DNA from: an uncultured Phycisphaerae bacterium
GTDB lineage: Bacteria; Planctomycetota; Phycisphaerae; UBA1845; Fen-1342
NCBI GenBank assembly: GCA_937928595.1
Contig: CALGJV010000013.1
Span: 124,001 to 188,000, forward strand
DNA: 64,000 nt
Direction of reading: 5' to 3'
Positions 60,973 through 64,000 of the stretch are shown piece after piece. Under the pieces are notes generated by a model. The model saw nothing but the letters and a program-made list of their open reading frames with translations, ran no database searches and was not told the origin of the DNA. A program made the translations under genes and the position numbers. Within the stretch, counting starts at the first letter, position 1; every line of letters begins with the position of its first letter.

Positions 60973-61458
60973 ATGTCCCGACCGAAGACCATCCTGGTCG
61001 ATCTTGACGGCGTGATCTGCTCGGAGGAGAGCTTCTTCAACCGGCCGCTGGCCCGGCCGCTGCCGGGAGCGGCGGCGGCGCTGCGGAAGCTGCGGCGGGC
61101 GGGGCACACGGTCGTGATCTACACGGCCCGGGGGTGGGGCGAGCTGAAGGTGACACAGCGGTGGCTCGCGGACCACCGGATCGAGTACGACGGGCTGCAC
61201 ATGGGCAAGCCGATCGCGGACGTGTGGATCGACGATCGCGCGTTGCGATTCCGCGGCTGGGACGCGGCGCTGCGCGAACTGGGCGCGGCGGGCACGCCCG
61301 GCGGCGCGACGCGTGCGGCGCACGCCCGCATCGCGCGCCGCGCGTCCCAGGCGAACGGCGGCTCACCGGCTGCGGAGTCGCAGACCACCGCCCCGCGCCG
61401 GGCGACGCGGGCGGGCCACAACAGGGCTCGTTCGCTGGGACGCCGGCAACCCCGTTGA
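60973..61458 (+). CDS. HAD-superfamily phosphatase-like protein
   Basis: 161 residues; ATG at 60973 with GGAGG. HAD motif I ILVDLDGVICSEES (Asp nucleophile), motif II VVIYTARGWG, motif III Lys and DD in GKPIADVWIDDRALRF. The core ends near residue 110; the rest is a basic Ala/Arg-rich tail (ARIARRASQANGGS) of no known fold. The compact size and cap-less layout fit a small hydrolase of unknown substrate. Confidence 0.82.
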   Translation: MSRPKTILVDLDGVICSEESFFNRPLARPLPGAAAALRKLRRAGHTVVIYTARGWGELKVTQRWLADHRIEYDGLHMGKPIADVWIDDRALRFRGWDAALRELGAAGTPGGATRAAHARIARRASQANGGSPAAESQTTAPRRATRAGHNRARSLGRRQPR

Positions 61459-61641
61459 GAGAGTGCAATGCCGGATCCTGGGCCGTCCCAGGTGCCGGCA
61501 AGCGTCCGGCCTCCTGCGAAAGCGAAACGCGCATTTGGGGCGACGCGCCGCTGCGGGGAAGGCTACGCGCGGCCGGCGCGCGGGCTCAAGCCGGCGGGCT
61601 GGAACCGGAAACCGTCTCTCGCGAGCGCGCGCCTCTCGCGG

Positions 61642-62730
61642 TCACTCTCCGATCAGCGCCAGGAAGGCGTCGATGTCACCGAAACCCACCAGACCGTTGC
61701 CATTGCAGTCCGCGTTCAACCAGCGGCAGTGCGGGTAAGCGGCTTCATAAGCTGCCCGACCTTGCAGCGCCAGCCCGAACGGGTCGATGTCGTCGAAGTT
61801 CACGAACCCGTCGCAGTTCATGTCGCCGGGGCGGGGCGTCGGTCCGACAACGCCGTCCGCGGCGATCGTGGCCGTCGCATCGAACGTGAAGCCGATCTCG
61901 TCGAGCGTCAGGTTCATCAGCACGTTGGCGGTGCCGCCCGGCGGCAGAACCGTCGGCAGCGCGAGCGGAAACTCCGGCAGCGCGATCGCCGGATTCTGCG
62001 TTACGGCGAACTCCAGCGGCCGTACCGAGGTCAACCGCGCCGTCGCGCCGCTGATCACGATCTGCCCGCGAAACGCGAACACGCCGGGCAGCGGCGGCGG
62101 GGTGAGGGGCGTTCCGAGGAGTTGCACTGCGATCGCGTATTGCACGGCGACCCCGACCGCGAAGTCGTACGTGTCCGGGCCGGTTTCCGTCAGCGTCCCC
62201 AGCCCCAAGCTGCCGATTTGGGTCGCCGTCAACGTGCTGAGCGTCACGGAGCCAATGGGCAGCGTGATCGGCACTCCGCCGGGGAATACAGAAGTCGGGT
62301 TGCGGGTGCGGAAGGCGGCTGACTGGAACGTGACCGTCGCCGGTCGCTGGAGCGGCGTGCCGCCGAGCAGGTCGATCGCCAGGTCCGCGACCTCGACCGT
62401 GCCGGCGGCCGGATCGAGCGTCAGCCGAAACGTGCCCGTGGGGGCCGTGTTCAATGGTCCGCCGATCTGCCCGCTGAGCGTCACATCTACGGGCAGGTTC
62501 TCGGTGTCGCCGAAGGAACCGAAAATACCGGGCTTCGTGCGCGTTCCGGTCGGGTTATCCACCGGATCCCAGTCGCCGATCAGGGTGCCGCTCGTTTCCA
62601 CGCCGACCGTTTGCGTGCCATCCAGCCCGCTCGCGGCCGCATCAATCATGAAGTCGATCGGGGTGGCTGCCGAAGCCCCCGCGACCGCCGCCAGTAACAG
62701 GATCGAAATCAAAGCCGCAACGGAGCGCAT
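61642..62730 (-). CDS. Secreted protein with C-terminal dockerin-like tag
   Basis: 362 residues; ATG at 62730 after TGGAGGGTAGGCC. Signal peptide MRSVAALISILLLAAVAGAS-A. The middle is a beta-rich low-charge domain of unknown function (GTFRLTLDPAAGTVEVADLA). The tag is GDMNCDGFVNFDDIDPFGLA plus ADCNGNGLVGFGDIDAFLAL, nearly the same as in the protein at 11835-13142. A hairpin CCTGGG-CCGT-CCCAGG (about 61478-61493) lies in the gap between this gene and the convergent HAD gene. Confidence 0.85.
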   Translation of the reverse strand: MRSVAALISILLLAAVAGASAATPIDFMIDAAASGLDGTQTVGVETSGTLIGDWDPVDNPTGTRTKPGIFGSFGDTENLPVDVTLSGQIGGPLNTAPTGTFRLTLDPAAGTVEVADLAIDLLGGTPLQRPATVTFQSAAFRTRNPTSVFPGGVPITLPIGSVTLSTLTATQIGSLGLGTLTETGPDTYDFAVGVAVQYAIAVQLLGTPLTPPPLPGVFAFRGQIVISGATARLTSVRPLEFAVTQNPAIALPEFPLALPTVLPPGGTANVLMNLTLDEIGFTFDATATIAADGVVGPTPRPGDMNCDGFVNFDDIDPFGLALQGRAAYEAAYPHCRWLNADCNGNGLVGFGDIDAFLALIGE

Positions 62731-62759
62731 GGCCTACCCTCCAGGTTGAGATCGCTTCC

Positions 62760-62788
62760 ACTGTACATACGCCGGGGGGCGGATTCAA
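62760..62788 (-). promoter_or_regulatory. Candidate promoter of the dockerin-tagged protein gene
   Basis: Minus strand TTGAAT (62783-62788), 17-bp spacer, TACAGT (62760-62765), giving a leader of about 22 bases that still contains the GGAGG site. Confidence 0.5.
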
Positions 62789-62834
62789 GGGCGAGTCGGC
62801 GACCGACGACTGTGCGAGCGGCGCGCGACCCGCA

Positions 62835-63497
62835 CTATTCGGCCCGCAGAGCTTCCCACACCTCGGTGGGGCCGACGTGTTGCACCGCTGAAAACAGGAA
62901 CGCGTCGATAAGCGGGTCCGGCAGCGGGGGGATGTGCGCGAGCCGAAGGATGATCCGGATCACGGCGGCCAGACCGGCGACGGTACGGTAGTGGCGCAGG
63001 AACCGGCGGGCGAAGAACGCACGGATGACGTCGGCCAGGCCGTCGGTGCGAACCCGGCCGAGGCGGCCGACGCGGGCGGCGACGTCGTCGGTGTCGCAGA
63101 TCTCGAGCAGGCCGTAGAAGCGCTCGATCAGCGCCGGGTCCGCGTGCAGCAGTCGATGGTCGAGCGCCAGCTCGAGCGCAGCGTGGGCGACGAAATCGAC
63201 CAGAGCCGGGGGTTGACCGTCGCGCTCGACCGCGCTCTTGACCCGCCGCTGCCACTCGTGAAACACCGGCAGGGCGTGGAAGCGCTGGTCAACCTCGACG
63301 TGGTTCAGGAGCCCGGCGCGCAGCTCGGCGTCGCGCGCCTCGGTCGGTTCGGCCGCCCGCACTGCCGGCCAGCGGATCCGATGCACGCGCGAGTACCGCA
63401 GCCACAGGTCCGGCAGCACGCAGCCCAGCGCGAAATACGGCTCGGCCGGCCGGCCGCAGATGTCGTGATTGAACACGAAGTGGGACAGATAGTTCAT
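62835..63497 (-). CDS. Uncharacterised protein, weakly AcpH-like
   Basis: 220 residues from MNYLSHFVFNHDICG at 63497; the frame opens further upstream but without similarity. His-rich positions include NYLSHF, LLNHVEVDQRFHAL and VDFVAHAALELALDHRLL, spaced as in acyl-carrier-protein phosphodiesterase AcpH and related small helical hydrolases. I cannot confirm the catalytic set. It stands between valS and the dockerin-tagged gene on the same strand. Confidence 0.6.
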   Translation of the reverse strand: MNYLSHFVFNHDICGRPAEPYFALGCVLPDLWLRYSRVHRIRWPAVRAAEPTEARDAELRAGLLNHVEVDQRFHALPVFHEWQRRVKSAVERDGQPPALVDFVAHAALELALDHRLLHADPALIERFYGLLEICDTDDVAARVGRLGRVRTDGLADVIRAFFARRFLRHYRTVAGLAAVIRIILRLAHIPPLPDPLIDAFLFSAVQHVGPTEVWEALRAE

Positions 63498-63577
63498 GTT
63501 GCCGGGCGGAAGTCTCAGCGCCGCCGACCGAAGCAATCCCGCGGACCGTGCCGCGCCGGCGGCGAGACGTGCCGCGC

Positions 63578-64000
63578 CTACGTCTGCATGTCGGCGAGGT
63601 TGCGATCGAGCGTTGCCAGACGCTCGCGCAGCTCCGCCAGCCGGGCCCGCTCCTGCTCGACCACCGCGGGCGGGGCCTTAGCCGCGAAACCCTCATTCGC
63701 CAGCTTGCCCGCCAGCCGCTCGATGTGCCCGGCCAGTTCGCCGCGCTCCTTGGTCAGCCGCGTCCGCTCGGCCGCGAGATCCATCAGGCCCGCCAGCGGC
63801 ACGTACACCTCGACGCCGGACAGGACCTGCGTGGCCGACTCGGGCGGCTTGGCCGCGTCGGCGCCGATCTCGAGCGCTTCGCAGCGGCCGAGCCGCTCGA
63901 GCACGGCGTGCTGCTGCCGCAGGCCGGCGACGACGTCGGTATCGGCGCGGAGCACGGCCCGCGGGAGCTTGCCGATCGCGGGCTGCCTGGCCGCCGCCCG
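63578..64000 (-). CDS. valS: Valyl-tRNA synthetase, C-terminal part (5' end beyond the window)
   Basis: The frame is open to the right edge; about 140 residues are visible. The C-terminal arm is recognised by GVEVYVPLAGLMDLAAERTR, LTKERGELAGHIERLAGKLA and NEGFAAKAPPAVVEQERARL, the coiled coil that binds tRNA-Val. The catalytic core lies outside the window. Confidence 0.85.
   Translation of the reverse strand, partial: RAAARQPAIGKLPRAVLRADTDVVAGLRQQHAVLERLGRCEALEIGADAAKPPESATQVLSGVEVYVPLAGLMDLAAERTRLTKERGELAGHIERLAGKLANEGFAAKAPPAVVEQERARLAELRERLATLDRNLADMQT

Overview
This is a gene-dense, high-GC bacterial chromosome segment, most likely from a planctomycete of the Phycisphaerae type. The signs are secreted proteins ending in dockerin-like tags built on NFDDIDPF, one PEP-CTERM protein, an ECF sigma factor beside a Ser/Thr kinase with a membrane segment and repeats, a fused SecD-SecF, zinc-ribbon proteins with CGYNLSGLP, and very large secreted Cys-rich, PKD and HYR-type proteins. 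No phage, insertion sequence or CRISPR array is visible. Taxonomy is inferred from gene content only.

Layout. 1-8.1 kb: a P-type ATPase cut by the left edge, tRNA-Glu, then a nitrite/NO module: nrfH-nrfA, hcp with a ferredoxin-like partner, and a divergent Crp/Fnr-type regulator. There is a perfect FNR/DNR box before nrfH and a near-perfect one between the hcp operon and the regulator. 8.2-15.0 kb: ECF sigma factor, Ser/Thr kinase, a dockerin-tagged secreted protein, thymidylate kinase and DNA polymerase III delta'. 15.3-36.9 kb: an extracellular block holding a PEP-CTERM protein, a six-heme secreted cytochrome, a decayed C13-like peptidase gene, a 1640-residue PKD/HYR protein, a propeller-like protein and a 2671-residue repeat protein. 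The two giants share two C-terminal modules in opposite order. 37-45.8 kb: a small secreted protein, SecDF, a LysM protein, purC with a secreted protein gene, and a Gfo/Idh/MocA-type oxidoreductase. 45.8-51.8 kb: a DUF4091/CBM9-like secreted protein, cydAB behind a possible leader ORF, and a YbjQ-like protein. 51.8-64 kb: zinc-ribbon membrane protein, secreted prenyltransferase/squalene-oxidase-like repeat protein, small metalloprotease, SppA-like peptidase, PabA/TrpG, lipoprotein, Bcp peroxiredoxin with a histone-H1-like tail, glutamine synthetase, PlsC-like acyltransferase, cytidylate kinase, HAD phosphatase, a second NFDDIDPF-tagged protein, an AcpH-like protein and the C-terminus of ValS.

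How the genes work together. NrfHA (quinol-fed nitrite reduction to ammonium), Hcp with its ferredoxin (NO/nitrosative stress) and a regulator whose recognition helix carries the FNR-type E-xx-SR motif look like one anaerobic nitrogen-oxide response. CydAB supplies a low-oxygen terminal oxidase but shows no FNR box. SecDF serves the heavy secretory load. The 15-37 kb block probably builds or decorates the cell exterior, but no substrate can be named from sequence.

Limits. All calls come from reading motifs and translations by eye. Starts were chosen from Shine-Dalgarno sequences and family length. Promoters and hairpins are pattern matches only.
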